The notes below the pieces were generated by a model, which did no database searches, had not been told where the DNA came from, and saw only the letters and a program-made list of their open reading frames with translations. Both the position numbers and the translations under genes were made by a program. From Tenacibaculum dicentrarchi (GTDB lineage: Bacteria > Bacteroidota > Bacteroidia > Flavobacteriales > Flavobacteriaceae): DNA of 64,000 bases. Positions within the stretch are counted from its first letter, which is position 1; each line of letters starts with the position of its first letter. The stretch spans positions 62,001 through 126,000 of the forward strand of contig NZ_OESZ01000044.1 in the NCBI RefSeq assembly GCF_900239345.1, in the 5' to 3' direction. Shown here piece after piece: positions 1 through 8,639 of the stretch.

Positions 1-1203
1 CCTATAATTAGTGGAAAAGAAATGAAATATCAAGTATTTGGTATTAATTTTTTATTCGTAGCTTTATTGATAATTGTATTAGGTTCTATGCTAGGAGAAT
101 GGTTAGGAATTCATCAGTTTTTAGACTTAACAACGAATTTTTTCTTTGGGCACCAAGGGTATGAATACATGGATTTAGGGCGTTTTTGGCAAATATTTTT
201 AGGTATTGGTTTAGTTTTATGGATGTTTATGGTTGGAAGACACGTACTATATGGAATTCGTAAAAAAGATGATTCAAAACATTTATTAATTATCTTATTA
301 ATAGCAGTAATTGCTATTGGGATGTTCTTTTTCTCAGGATTGATGTATGGCGAAAATAGTACATTACCTGTAATTAATTACTGGCGTTGGTGGTTGGTAC
401 ATTTATGGGTAGAAGGATTTTTTGAAGTATTTGCAACTGTAATAATTGCCTATATTTTTTCAAGAATGAAAGTAATATCAATGAAAACAGCAGGGAAAGT
501 ATCGGTAGCATCAGCAACTATATTTTTATCAGGAGGAATTATAGGAACACTTCATCATTTATATTATTCAGGAACACCAATACAGGCAATTGCTTTAGGG
601 GCAACTTTTAGTGCTTTAGAAGTAGTTCCATTAACTTTAATGGGCTTTGAAATTCGTGAAAACTGGAATTTATTAAAAGGAAATAACTGGATACAGCGTT
701 ATAAATGGCCTATATATTTCTTTATATCAGTAGCATTTTGGAATATGTTAGGGGCAGGAGTTTTAGGGTTTTTAATTAATCCACCAATTGCATTGTACTA
801 TATTCAAGGATTAAATACCACTGCTGTACATGCACATGCTGCATTATTTGGAGTTTATGGAATGTTAGGAATGGGATTTATTTTGATATGTTTACGTTTT
901 TATTCAGATGAATTATGGAATGAAAAACTAATTAGAAATTCATTTTGGCTTTTAAATATCGGTTTAATTTTGATGATTGTATTAAGCATGCTTCCTGTAG
1001 GAATTATACAGGCATATACTTCAATTACCAAAGGATATTCATTTGCAAGAGATGCGGAATTATTATACAGCCCAACAGTGCAAACCTTAAAATGGATGCG
1101 TATGATTGGAGATACCGTATTTTCAGTAGGAATTGGTTATTTCTGTTATTTTGTTATAAAAGTAACTGTTGGTGCTTTGAAAATGAAAAAAGATGTTAAT
1201 TAA
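1..1203 (+). CDS. norB: Quinol-type nitric oxide reductase large subunit, 5' end outside window
   Basis: Integral membrane enzyme that reduces two NO to N2O, using a heme/non-heme iron centre related to heme-copper oxidases. The frame is open to the left edge, so this is the C-terminal ~400 residues of what is normally a ~750-residue qNorB; the first ATG at 22 is internal. About ten hydrophobic segments are visible. The family signatures include the GHQGYEYMDLGR-type loop, a His-His pair (codons at 553-558) expected to bind the non-heme iron, and the VHAHAALFG segment (His codons at 829 and 835) expected to bind heme. It ends at a bidirectional terminator facing an Fnr-like regulator. Family assignment is confident; qNor rather than cNorB is inferred from the loop and context. 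Confidence 0.88.
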   Translation, partial: PIISGKEMKYQVFGINFLFVALLIIVLGSMLGEWLGIHQFLDLTTNFFFGHQGYEYMDLGRFWQIFLGIGLVLWMFMVGRHVLYGIRKKDDSKHLLIILLIAVIAIGMFFFSGLMYGENSTLPVINYWRWWLVHLWVEGFFEVFATVIIAYIFSRMKVISMKTAGKVSVASATIFLSGGIIGTLHHLYYSGTPIQAIALGATFSALEVVPLTLMGFEIRENWNLLKGNNWIQRYKWPIYFFISVAFWNMLGAGVLGFLINPPIALYYIQGLNTTAVHAHAALFGVYGMLGMGFILICLRFYSDELWNEKLIRNSFWLLNIGLILMIVLSMLPVGIIQAYTSITKGYSFARDAELLYSPTVQTLKWMRMIGDTVFSVGIGYFCYFVIKVTVGALKMKKDVN

Positions 1204-1221
1204 TTTTTAAAAATAGGTTAT

Positions 1222-1254
1222 AAAAAAACTCAGGATAGAATCCTGAGTTTTTTT
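1222..1254. terminator. Bidirectional intrinsic terminator between norB and the Fnr-like gene
   Basis: A 13 bp perfect stem (ACTCAGGAT core) with a three-base loop is flanked by A and T tracts, so it can end transcription of both convergent genes. Confidence 0.9.
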
Positions 1255-1279
1255 ATATAAATAAGTTTTTAGTTGCAAT

Positions 1280-1966
1280 TTAAAACCCAATAGAAATATC
1301 TTTTAACGTTTGTTTATCAAGAATAAAAACTTCTTTTCCTTTTAAATCAATTAATTTTTTCTTTTTAAATTCAGAAAGTAACCGAATTGCCGATTCTGTA
1401 GCTGTTCCGATAATATTAGCAATATCTTCTCTTGATAAATGAATCCCTAAAGCCCCATTTTCATTATTTTTAAATTTATTATCAAGGTTTAATAAAGTAG
1501 AAGCTAAACGTTGTTTAACCGTTTTTTGTGCCATATCAACAATAAAATCATCTGCAGTTTTAAGAGAAGATGCCATTGTTTTAAGAATATCCATAGTAAA
1601 TTTTTGGTTCTCTTCTAAATCTCTAACAATTTCTTCTTTAGGGATAAAACAAATCTCCATATCATTTACGGCTATGGCTTTTAAGTTAGAAGCTTCATCA
1701 TTAATTAAACTCCGTTCGCCTAATAAATCGCCTTTTCTTACCAAATTTACAATTTGATCTCTACCATTATCACTCATTTTTGAGACTTTACAAATACCAT
1801 TTTTAATACAAAAAACACCATTTATATGTTCACCTTCTTCAAATAAAACATCACCTTTTTTTACCTTTTTAGAAGTTTTACATCCTGAAATTCTAATTAA
1901 TTCATCTTTTGTGAGTGATTTTAGAGAGTTAAATTCACGAATAATACATTGTTCACATTTACTCAT
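1280..1966 (-). CDS. Crp/Fnr family transcriptional regulator
   Basis: Cytoplasmic DNA-binding regulator of 228 residues. An N-terminal cyclic-nucleotide-binding-like beta barrel spans about residues 20-120 and a winged HTH about 150-220, with an LSREDIANIIGTATESAIR recognition segment. The N-terminus has a CEQC motif (C4, C7) and further cysteines at about 29, 53 and 59. This could bind a metal or Fe-S cluster, but the spacing is not that of E. coli Fnr. It lies between NO reductase and the cbb3 copper pump, which suggests control by oxygen or NO. A TGATnnnnATCA box sits in its upstream region, and a second copy precedes ccoS-ccoNO. Its own promoter appears to overlap the first box, so autorepression is plausible. 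Confidence 0.9.
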   Translation of the reverse strand: MSKCEQCIIREFNSLKSLTKDELIRISGCKTSKKVKKGDVLFEEGEHINGVFCIKNGICKVSKMSDNGRDQIVNLVRKGDLLGERSLINDEASNLKAIAVNDMEICFIPKEEIVRDLEENQKFTMDILKTMASSLKTADDFIVDMAQKTVKQRLASTLLNLDNKFKNNENGALGIHLSREDIANIIGTATESAIRLLSEFKKKKLIDLKGKEVFILDKQTLKDISIGF

Positions 1967-1989
1967 AATAGTTCTTCATTAAGCTAGTT

Positions 1990-1997
1990 CAAATATA
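1990..1997 (-). promoter_or_regulatory. Predicted -7 element of the Fnr-like gene
   Basis: On the minus strand this reads TATATTTG, a perfect Bacteroidota -7 motif (TAnnTTTG), 23 bases before the start codon. The Fnr-like box at 2007-2018 would lie about 20 bp upstream of it, in the -33/-7 spacer. Confidence 0.55.
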
Positions 1998-2006
1998 ATC
2001 AAAAGC

Positions 2007-2018
2007 TGATATATATCA
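2007..2018. promoter_or_regulatory. Fnr-like box in the divergent crp/fnr-ccoI region
   Basis: A perfect 12 bp dyad TGATATATATCA matches the core of the Fnr consensus (TTGATnnnnATCAA). Its centre is 33.5 bp before a TTTG (2046-2049) that would be the -7 element of ccoI. The same distance separates box and TTTG in front of ccoS-ccoNO (16680-16722). That position suits activation from near -41.5. Confidence 0.7.
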
Positions 2019-2069
2019 TATTTTAATTGCAATTCTTATAAGACCTTTGCACTAGGCAAACGAGTAAAT

Positions 2070-4442
2070 ATGGAAAACGCAAAATGTTTTCATTGTGGTA
2101 ACGAATGTGATACCAAAACCATCACTATAAAAGAGAAATCTTTTTGTTGTAATGGTTGTAAAACGGTTTTTGAAATTTTTTCAGAAAATGATTTAACCTG
2201 TTACTATGATTTTCAAAACAATCCTGGAGCAATTCCAGAAGAAATTCAAGGAAAATATGATTTTCTTGATAATAAAGAAATTACCGATAAACTACTAGAG
2301 TTTAATGATGGTAATTTACATGTTGTTAATTTATATATACCTCATATACATTGTAGTTCTTGTATTTGGGTACTAGAAAACTTACATAAATTACAACGAA
2401 ATATCAGCTCATCACAAGTTGATTTCCCTAAAAAAACAGTTCGAATTACGTATAATTCTGAAATTATTTCTTTAAAAGAAATTGTTTTATTGTTGAGTTC
2501 TATCGGATATGAACCTTATATCAGTTTAGAGGATTACGAAGTTGGAAAAAAGAAAGTTGACAGAAGTTTAATTTATAAACTAGGAATAGCAGGTTTTGCT
2601 TTCGGAAATGTGATGTTTTTATCGTTTCCAGAATATTTTGAAGTATCTGGTTTTTGGTTAGAACAATACAAAGGAATATTTCGTTGGTTGATGTTTTTCT
2701 TTTCATTACCTGTAGTTTTTTATGCGGGGCAAGATTATTTTATATCGGCATATAAAGGTTTACGCTCTAAAATTTTAAATATTGATGTTCCGATTGCTTT
2801 AGGAATTGCTGTTTTATTTATCCGAAGTTCTGCGGAAATTATTTTTGATATCGGAACTGGTTTTTTTGATAGTTTAACAGGCTTGGTTTTCTTCTTGTTA
2901 TTAGGAAAGTTTTTTCAACAAAAAACATATAATTTCTTGTCTTTTGAACGAGATTATAAATCGTATTTTCCTATTGCGGTAACCCGAATTTCATCCGAAG
3001 GAAAAGAACAAAATGTACAAATTTATGATGTTGAAAAAGGTGATAGACTATTAATTAGAAATCAAGAATTAATTCCTGTTGATGGAATTTTAATCAACGG
3101 AAATGCAAAAATAGATTACAGTTTTGTTACAGGTGAAGCAGTTCCTGTATCTAAAAAATCGGGCGATAAATTATTCGCAGGAGGAAAGCAATTATCGGGA
3201 GTTATAGAAATGGAAGTTTTAAGCTCGGTTTCGCAAAGTTATTTAACGCAATTGTGGAGTAATGATGTATTTAAGAAAGATAAAAATTCATCATTTAAAA
3301 CATTAACAGATAGAATAAGTCAGAATTTTACAGTTACAGTTTTAATAATTGCTTTTATTTCCACTGCATTTTGGCTGTATTTTGATTCAAGTAAAGCATT
3401 AAATGTATTTACGGCTGTCTTAATTATTGCCTGTCCGTGTGCTATTGCTTTAGCAGCTCCGTTTACTTTAGGAAATATGCTTCGGATTTTTGGGAAGAAG
3501 AAATTTTACCTAAAAAATGCCACCGTTGTAGAACAATTAGCTGAAATTGATAGTGTTATTTTTGATAAAACAGGAACACTTACAACAAGTAAAGAAAATC
3601 AAATTGATTATAAAGGAAGTGAATTATCATCCGAAGAAAAAGCAATATTAAAAAGTACTTTACGAGCTTCAAATCATCCGTTAAGTAGGATGTTGTACGG
3701 TTTTTTATCAGTAGAAATGTTACCTGTTGATAGTTTTAAAGAATACACAGGAAAAGGAATTGAAGCTATATGTAACGGAATAGATGTAAAAATAGGTTCG
3801 TCATCTTTTGTAAATAATACCAAAGAAAAACTCAATTTAGATACTTCGGTACATATTAGTTTTGATGGAATTTATAAAGGAAAATATGTGTTTAAAAATG
3901 CGTACCGAAATGGTGTAAAAGAATTGTTTTCTGAATTAAATACGAATTATAATTTGGCAGTTGTTTCTGGTGATAATGAAGGAGAAAAGAAATTTTTAGA
4001 AGATTTTTTACCAAAAAACACGTCTTTTTTATTTAATCAAAAACCAGAAGATAAATTAAATTATGTTGAAGATTTACAAAATAAAGGGCAAAGCGTAATT
4101 ATGATTGGTGATGGTTTAAATGATGCGGGGGCATTGGCACAAAGTAATGTTGGGATTTCGTTATCAGAAAATATTAATGTGTTTTCACCTGCTTGTGATG
4201 CTATTTTAGATGCCTCAAAATTTAATGAAATTTCGGGGTACATAAAAGCATCAAAAAAAGCAATCAAAATAATTAAGTATAGTTTTATACTATCATTATG
4301 TTATAATTTAATCGGATTATATTTTGCAACAACAGGACAATTAAAACCTGTAATTGCAGCAATATTAATGCCTTTAAGTTCTATTAGTATTGTTTTGTTT
4401 ACAACGATTGCAACAAATTTATTAGGGAAAAAAATAAAATAA
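2070..4442 (+). CDS. ccoI: CcoI/FixI-type copper-transporting P-type ATPase
   Basis: Heavy-metal P1B-type ATPase of the inner membrane, needed in other bacteria to supply copper to cbb3 oxidase. In order: an N-terminal cysteine-rich metal-binding domain (CFHCGNEC at 6-13, CC near 26), an HMA-like domain with CSSC near 96, eight membrane segments, the CPC motif at 455-457, the phosphorylated D499 in DKTGT, the HP motif in SNHPLSR, and GDGLND from 680. Length (790) is normal for the Bacteroidota CcoI form with the extra N-terminal domain. It diverges from the Fnr-like regulator and shares an Fnr-like box with it. The structural cbb3 genes are 15 kb away, not adjacent. Confidence 0.92.
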   Translation: MENAKCFHCGNECDTKTITIKEKSFCCNGCKTVFEIFSENDLTCYYDFQNNPGAIPEEIQGKYDFLDNKEITDKLLEFNDGNLHVVNLYIPHIHCSSCIWVLENLHKLQRNISSSQVDFPKKTVRITYNSEIISLKEIVLLLSSIGYEPYISLEDYEVGKKKVDRSLIYKLGIAGFAFGNVMFLSFPEYFEVSGFWLEQYKGIFRWLMFFFSLPVVFYAGQDYFISAYKGLRSKILNIDVPIALGIAVLFIRSSAEIIFDIGTGFFDSLTGLVFFLLLGKFFQQKTYNFLSFERDYKSYFPIAVTRISSEGKEQNVQIYDVEKGDRLLIRNQELIPVDGILINGNAKIDYSFVTGEAVPVSKKSGDKLFAGGKQLSGVIEMEVLSSVSQSYLTQLWSNDVFKKDKNSSFKTLTDRISQNFTVTVLIIAFISTAFWLYFDSSKALNVFTAVLIIACPCAIALAAPFTLGNMLRIFGKKKFYLKNATVVEQLAEIDSVIFDKTGTLTTSKENQIDYKGSELSSEEKAILKSTLRASNHPLSRMLYGFLSVEMLPVDSFKEYTGKGIEAICNGIDVKIGSSSFVNNTKEKLNLDTSVHISFDGIYKGKYVFKNAYRNGVKELFSELNTNYNLAVVSGDNEGEKKFLEDFLPKNTSFLFNQKPEDKLNYVEDLQNKGQSVIMIGDGLNDAGALAQSNVGISLSENINVFSPACDAILDASKFNEISGYIKASKKAIKIIKYSFILSLCYNLIGLYFATTGQLKPVIAAILMPLSSISIVLFTTIATNLLGKKIK

Positions 4443-4459
4443 TTTAAAAGATAATTATT

Positions 4460-4792
4460 ATGAAAGTAGCCTCATTTTTAGAAGATATTAAGTTTAATGA
4501 AAATAAACCTGCCGTATCATTATTATTGGATACTGATTTTTCCAAAGAAATACGTGTTGTCTTTAAAAAAGGACAAGTTATGGAAGACCATCAAGCACCT
4601 TTTGCAATAATTGTTCAGGTGATAAAAGGCAGTATTGATTTTGGTGTAAATAATGAAATAAAACAATTAAATACAGGCGATTTAATTTCGTTAAAACCTC
4701 AGGTAGTTCATAATTTAACAGCTTTAGATGAAAGTATTGTTAGGTTGTCATTATCTAAATTAGATACCTTAAAAAGAGTTGAAAACGTATAA
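4460..4792 (+). CDS. Small cupin-domain protein
   Basis: A 110-residue single cupin barrel. It has a histidine in MEDHQAPFAIIVQVIKG (first cupin motif) and the GDLISLKPQVVHNL second motif, giving two plausible metal-binding histidines. No signal peptide. It follows ccoI by 17 bases and precedes deoC by 11, so the three are probably cotranscribed. Substrate is unknown; small flavobacterial cupins beside respiratory genes are usually left unnamed. Confidence 0.8.
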   Translation: MKVASFLEDIKFNENKPAVSLLLDTDFSKEIRVVFKKGQVMEDHQAPFAIIVQVIKGSIDFGVNNEIKQLNTGDLISLKPQVVHNLTALDESIVRLSLSKLDTLKRVENV

Positions 4793-4803
4793 AATATATA
4801 AAA

Positions 4804-5472
4804 TTGATACAATTAAATACCTATATAGACCATACTTTACTAAAAGCAACCGCTACAGATAACGATATTATACAACTGTGTGAACAAGCCAAGCAATATG
4901 GTTTTTTTGCCGTTTGTGTAAATGGCTGTTATGTGAAACTAGCAAAAGAAATTTTAGTGGATTCTGATGTGAAAATAGCCGCTGTTATTGGGTTTCCTTT
5001 AGGGGCAATGACTACCGAGGTTAAAATTTTTGAGGCAGTTAATTGTATTGAAAATGGCGCATCAGAAATTGATATGGTTATTAATGTTGGTAAATTGTTA
5101 GCTAGCGAGTATGATTATGTTGAAAACGAAATAAGGCTGATAAAAAAAGCCATCGGAAATAATGTTTTAAAAGTAATTTTTGAGAATTGTTATTTATCCG
5201 AAGAAAAAATGAAAACAGTTTGTTTACTCGCGGTAAATGCAGGTGCTAACTTTATAAAAACATCGACAGGTTTTGCTACAGGTGGCGCTACTTTTAAACA
5301 GGTTGAATTGATGAAATTTACGGTTGAAAATAGCGTGCAAATAAAAGCAGCTGGCGGTATTAAAGATATCGAAACAGCAGCAAAATATATTAAACTAGGC
5401 GCAACTCGCTTAGGAACATCAGCAGGGGTTTCTTTGGTTACTAAAGGGTTTTCTGAAAATGATAATTATTAA
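4804..5472 (+). CDS. deoC: Deoxyribose-phosphate aldolase
   Basis: Cytoplasmic TIM-barrel class I aldolase that splits 2-deoxyribose-5-phosphate into glyceraldehyde-3-phosphate and acetaldehyde in deoxynucleoside catabolism. The YIDHTLLK N-terminus, the ASEIDMVINVG strand, the Schiff-base lysine K152 in FIKTSTGFA and K181 in KAAGGI are all present. The only suitable start is a TTG (no ATG before YIDHTLLK). Length of 222 is normal. It follows the cupin gene closely and ends at a hairpin terminator. Confidence 0.93.
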   Translation: MIQLNTYIDHTLLKATATDNDIIQLCEQAKQYGFFAVCVNGCYVKLAKEILVDSDVKIAAVIGFPLGAMTTEVKIFEAVNCIENGASEIDMVINVGKLLASEYDYVENEIRLIKKAIGNNVLKVIFENCYLSEEKMKTVCLLAVNAGANFIKTSTGFATGGATFKQVELMKFTVENSVQIKAAGGIKDIETAAKYIKLGATRLGTSAGVSLVTKGFSENDNY

Positions 5473-5489
5473 AAAAGGTTGTTTACCTA

Positions 5490-5528
5490 AAGCGTATCAA
5501 CTTATTATTGATGCGCTAATTTTTTAGG
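5490..5528 (+). terminator. Intrinsic terminator after deoC
   Basis: Stem AGCGTATCAA / TTGATGCGCT (one G-U pair) with a seven-base loop, followed by a T-rich run. Confidence 0.75.
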
Positions 5529-5560
5529 CTAATTAAGCTGATATTTAAAAAAAAAGACAC

Positions 5561-6922
5561 ATGAATTCACTGATACAAAAATACAATATTCCAGGACCTC
5601 GATATACGAGTTATCCAACGGTTCCTTATTGGGAAAATGAAACTTTTTCTAAAGATAAATGGATTGAAACTTTTAAAAAATCGTTTATAGAAAGTAATTC
5701 ATCCGAAGGAATTAGTGTGTATATTCATTTGCCTTTTTGTGAGAGTATTTGTACTTTTTGTGCCTGTCATAAACATATTACAAAAAGACATGAAGTAGAA
5801 GAAGATTATATTGATACCGTTTTAAAAGAATGGAATTTATATACCAATTTAGTAGATGAAACGCCAATTATCAAGGAAATTCATTTAGGTGGCGGAACAC
5901 CTACTTTTTTTTCAAAAGAAAATTTAAAGAAGTTAATTGATGGTTTATTTATCAACGCTAAAAAACATCCGAAGCACGAATTTAGTTTTGAAGGACATCC
6001 GAATAATACCACAAAAGAACAATTACAAACCTTATTCGATGTTGGTTTTACAAGAGTAAGTTACGGAGTGCAAGATTATAATTTAAAGGTTCAAGAAGCA
6101 ATACACAGAGTACAGCCTTTTGAAAATGTTGAAAAAGCAACCATTTGGGCAAGAGAAATAGGATATACATCTATTAGTCACGATTTAATTTTCGGATTGC
6201 CATTTCAAACCAAAGAAAATGTAATTCATACCATTAATAAAACCAAAGAATTACAGCCTGATAGAATTTCATTTTACAGTTACGCACATGTTCCGTGGGT
6301 AAAAGGTGTTGGGCAGAGAGGTTTTAATGAGAAAGATTTACCAAAGAATGAAGAAAAACGTGAATTATACGAAATAGGGAAGGAGCTATTTGCCGAAATG
6401 GGTTACGTTGAAATAGGAATGGATCATTTTGCGTTAAAAACGGATAGTTTATATAAAGCAACTCAGAAAAAAACATTGCATCGTAATTTTATGGGTTATA
6501 CTGCCAATAAAACGCAGTTAATGGTTGGTTTAGGAATGTCGTCAATTTCTGATTCTTGGTACGGATTTGCACAAAATGTAAAAACGGTAAAAGAATATCA
6601 AAAAATAGTGAACGAAGGAGAAATTCCTGTTTTTAGAGGACATATTTTATCTGAAGAAGATTTAATTATCCGAAAGCATATTTTAAATATTATGTGTCAT
6701 TTTACCACTTCGTGGGATGCTGAAAATTTAAAGGTTAAAGGTATTGAAATCCTTTTAGAAAAATTACAAGAAATGCAGGCTGATGGATTGGTTTTTATCG
6801 ATGGAAATACTCTAACAGTTCCTGAAAAAGCAAGACCTTATGTACGAAATATTTGTATGGCGTTTGATAAGCGTTTACATAATAATAAGCCCGAAACAAA
6901 ATTGTTTTCGATGACAATTTAG
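5561..6922 (+). CDS. hemN: Oxygen-independent coproporphyrinogen III oxidase
   Basis: Radical-SAM enzyme that decarboxylates coproporphyrinogen III to protoporphyrinogen IX without oxygen. It has the YTSYPTVPYW N-terminus, the CxxxCxxC cluster motif at C60, C64 and C67 (plus the neighbouring C69-H), a GGGTPTF SAM-binding loop and the C-terminal HemN domain. The 453 residues match true HemN rather than shorter HemW. It stands alone between two hairpins. Nearby cbb3 and NO reductase genes fit a low-oxygen heme supply role, but no good Fnr box is seen upstream. Confidence 0.93.
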   Translation: MNSLIQKYNIPGPRYTSYPTVPYWENETFSKDKWIETFKKSFIESNSSEGISVYIHLPFCESICTFCACHKHITKRHEVEEDYIDTVLKEWNLYTNLVDETPIIKEIHLGGGTPTFFSKENLKKLIDGLFINAKKHPKHEFSFEGHPNNTTKEQLQTLFDVGFTRVSYGVQDYNLKVQEAIHRVQPFENVEKATIWAREIGYTSISHDLIFGLPFQTKENVIHTINKTKELQPDRISFYSYAHVPWVKGVGQRGFNEKDLPKNEEKRELYEIGKELFAEMGYVEIGMDHFALKTDSLYKATQKKTLHRNFMGYTANKTQLMVGLGMSSISDSWYGFAQNVKTVKEYQKIVNEGEIPVFRGHILSEEDLIIRKHILNIMCHFTTSWDAENLKVKGIEILLEKLQEMQADGLVFIDGNTLTVPEKARPYVRNICMAFDKRLHNNKPETKLFSMTI

Positions 6923-6956
6923 GAACTTTTATACTTATAAAACAAAGAAGTGTGAA

Positions 6957-6995
6957 ACCAAGGCTTGATAAAACAAGCCTTAGTTTAAAAAAAAG
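6957..6995 (+). terminator. Intrinsic terminator after hemN
   Basis: Stem CCAAGGCTTG / CAAGCCTTAG with a six-base loop lies 35-60 bases after the hemN stop. The rest of the hemN-HTH gap (about 380 bases) holds only AT-rich sequence and the HTH promoter region. Confidence 0.65.
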
Positions 6996-7221
6996 GATTT
7001 ATATAGTTTATTTCTTATGACACCCTTCACAATATTCATAATACGTAAACTAATTCCTTTAATTATTTTTTATTGAACGTTCTTTTTTAACAAATAAATA
7101 ACTTTTTTGTGAAAACAATTATTTACTTCGCTATAAGTGTTTTATATCAATTAAATTCCATTTTTTAGTTGTCAAATAGTTTACAATGTGTTAAATGAAA
7201 AAAATTAATACTTATTAGTTG

Positions 7222-7229
7222 TACCTTTG
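7222..7229 (+). promoter_or_regulatory. Predicted -7 element of the small HTH gene
   Basis: TACCTTTG matches TAnnTTTG. Transcription would begin near 7236, downstream of the upstream TTG at 7219, which supports translation from the ATG at 7303. Confidence 0.55.
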
Positions 7230-7250
7230 TTTAGATTACGATGCAAATAT

Positions 7251-7295
7251 CGTATTATTTTCCGTTTATGAAAATAATTTACGTATTATTTTACG
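7251..7295 (+). repeat. Two direct repeats in the HTH gene leader, candidate operator
   Basis: CGTATTATTTTCCG at 7251-7264 recurs as CGTATTATTTTACG at 7282-7295, 31 bases apart, between the predicted transcription start and the ATG. The second copy also forms part of an AAAATAA...TTATTTT dyad. Position suggests autoregulation. Confidence 0.45.
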
Positions 7296-7302
7296 AATAA
7301 AT

Positions 7303-7722
7303 ATGGTAGCGAGTAGGATTAAAATATTTATAAGATTTAAAGGGGTGGCTGTTAGTAAGTTAGAGCGAATTATTGGTGCTAGTGATGGTACTTTACGTAA
7401 TGCTTTAAAGAAAGGAACAGAAATTAATTCAAAATGGCTCGGATCAATTTCCGATAATTTTCCTGATTTAAATTTTAATTGGTTAATTACAGGTAAAGGT
7501 AATATGCTTTTAACTGATGAACCTTTAAGTTTAGAAGAGATTAAAAATGAAAAGATACTCGATTATATTTTAGTAAATATAGATGATTTTAAAAAAGAAC
7601 CTAAAATAAATGCAATAATGGGTTTGTTTTCTAATTTTGAACAGCAAAAAGATTGTCAAAAATTATATGATAAAATTAGAGCTTATGAATGTTTATTAAA
7701 GGAGAACAAAAATAAAGAGTAA
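7303..7722 (+). CDS. Phage-repressor-like helix-turn-helix protein
   Basis: A 139-residue protein starting at MVASRIKIFIRFKGV. It has an HTH resembling those of Bacteroidota CI-like repressors (VSKLERIIGASDGTLRNALKKG) followed by the characteristic FPDLNFNWLITGKGNML stretch, then a charged C-terminal tail. An in-frame TTG start at 7219 is possible but lies upstream of the predicted transcription start. It is convergent with the S24-like repressor gene next door. No phage genes are nearby, so it is probably a solitary regulator. Confidence 0.75.
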   Translation: MVASRIKIFIRFKGVAVSKLERIIGASDGTLRNALKKGTEINSKWLGSISDNFPDLNFNWLITGKGNMLLTDEPLSLEEIKNEKILDYILVNIDDFKKEPKINAIMGLFSNFEQQKDCQKLYDKIRAYECLLKENKNKE

Positions 7723-7728
7723 ATTAAA

Positions 7729-8469
7729 CTATTTTGATAATCGTTTTAGTTCGGTACTTAATTGATTTAATTGATTTTCTAATTTAGAAGTAAATTCTGG
7801 ATACCTTTTTAAAAATACATAAGATATTTTCCAAAAATCAATATTAGTTTCATGAGGTATTATTATTGGAGGTATGTTTACATGGTCGGCTGATAAATAA
7901 TAATTAGTACCGTCAGTGTTGTAACGTCTAATAAATAACATATCATTAGCTAATGTAATTACTACATCTCCTTTAATTAAATCTTCAGGAATGGTTTTTT
8001 CTCCAATTACAATATCTTCAGGAAATAATCCTTCTTCATTAGATACCATAAATAAATTAGTTACTGTAAATGCTAATAATTGAGAGTTTGAAGGTATAGG
8101 TAATTTAATAACAGGTAAGTTTTGATAGCTTTTTGTTGTTTTAAAATTATCTATAAACATTTTACTATTCAGTGAATTTACAAACGGAATATCAGTAAAA
8201 CTAGCTTTTATAACTTGATTTATATCTGTCGTAATCCCTTCATTAAAACTTAATAATTGATTTACAGTAATGTTTTTAGTAAGAATATCATCTATTGAGA
8301 TGCTAAAGTAATTAGCAATTTTTATGATGGTATCAATTTTTGGTTCACTACGTTCTTCTTCGTAAGCACCTAGTGTACCTCTTTTTAGAGAGAATATATC
8401 TGCAAAAGCTTGTTGACTAAGTCCTTTTACACTTCGTATTTTTTTTATGTTTTTTCCAAAAAACGACAT
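7729..8469 (-). CDS. XRE-family regulator with S24/LexA-like C-terminal domain
   Basis: 246 residues: an N-terminal XRE HTH (residues 5-62, GLSQQAFADIFSLKRGTLGAYE) and a C-terminal peptidase-S24-like beta domain (GDVVITLANDMLFIRRY). I do not see a clear Ser-Lys catalytic pair, so self-cleavage is uncertain. A short coiled tail follows. It ends 6 bases from the convergent small HTH gene. Its upstream region, shared with the DUF2170-pspA operon, holds four similar TAAAATTAGCTA-type sites that may be its operators. Confidence 0.82.
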   Translation of the reverse strand: MSFFGKNIKKIRSVKGLSQQAFADIFSLKRGTLGAYEEERSEPKIDTIIKIANYFSISIDDILTKNITVNQLLSFNEGITTDINQVIKASFTDIPFVNSLNSKMFIDNFKTTKSYQNLPVIKLPIPSNSQLLAFTVTNLFMVSNEEGLFPEDIVIGEKTIPEDLIKGDVVITLANDMLFIRRYNTDGTNYYLSADHVNIPPIIIPHETNIDFWKISYVFLKRYPEFTSKLENQLNQLSTELKRLSK

Positions 8470-8472
8470 AGT

Positions 8473-8574
8473 TTGCTAATTTTATTTGCAAATAACTTAA
8501 ATAGTATTATATTTGACAAGTCAAAAGTACTAAAATTAGCTAGTAAAATTAGTTAGTTCTAAAATGATTAGCAA
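8473..8574. promoter_or_regulatory. Four-site operator-like array between the XRE gene and the psp operon
   Basis: Related 12-mers occur at 8473-8484 (TTGCTAATTTTA, inverted), 8531-8542 (TAAAATTAGCTA), 8544-8555 (TAAAATTAGTTA) and 8563-8574 (AATGATTAGCAA). A minus-strand -7 motif TACTTTTG lies at 8522-8529, so the middle sites would cover the -33 region of the XRE gene. Confidence 0.55.
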
Positions 8575-8639
8575 TAATTCTGAAAAACTAAAAAATAGTA
8601 CAATTATATGTTTAAGAAATTTGTAAAAGAATAAAATAG

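Noticed and set aside
5490..5528. Fnr-like box before hemN (ATCA and TGAT present)
   Set aside because: The half-sites are in the wrong order (ATCAA...TTGAT) and form the stem of the deoC terminator.
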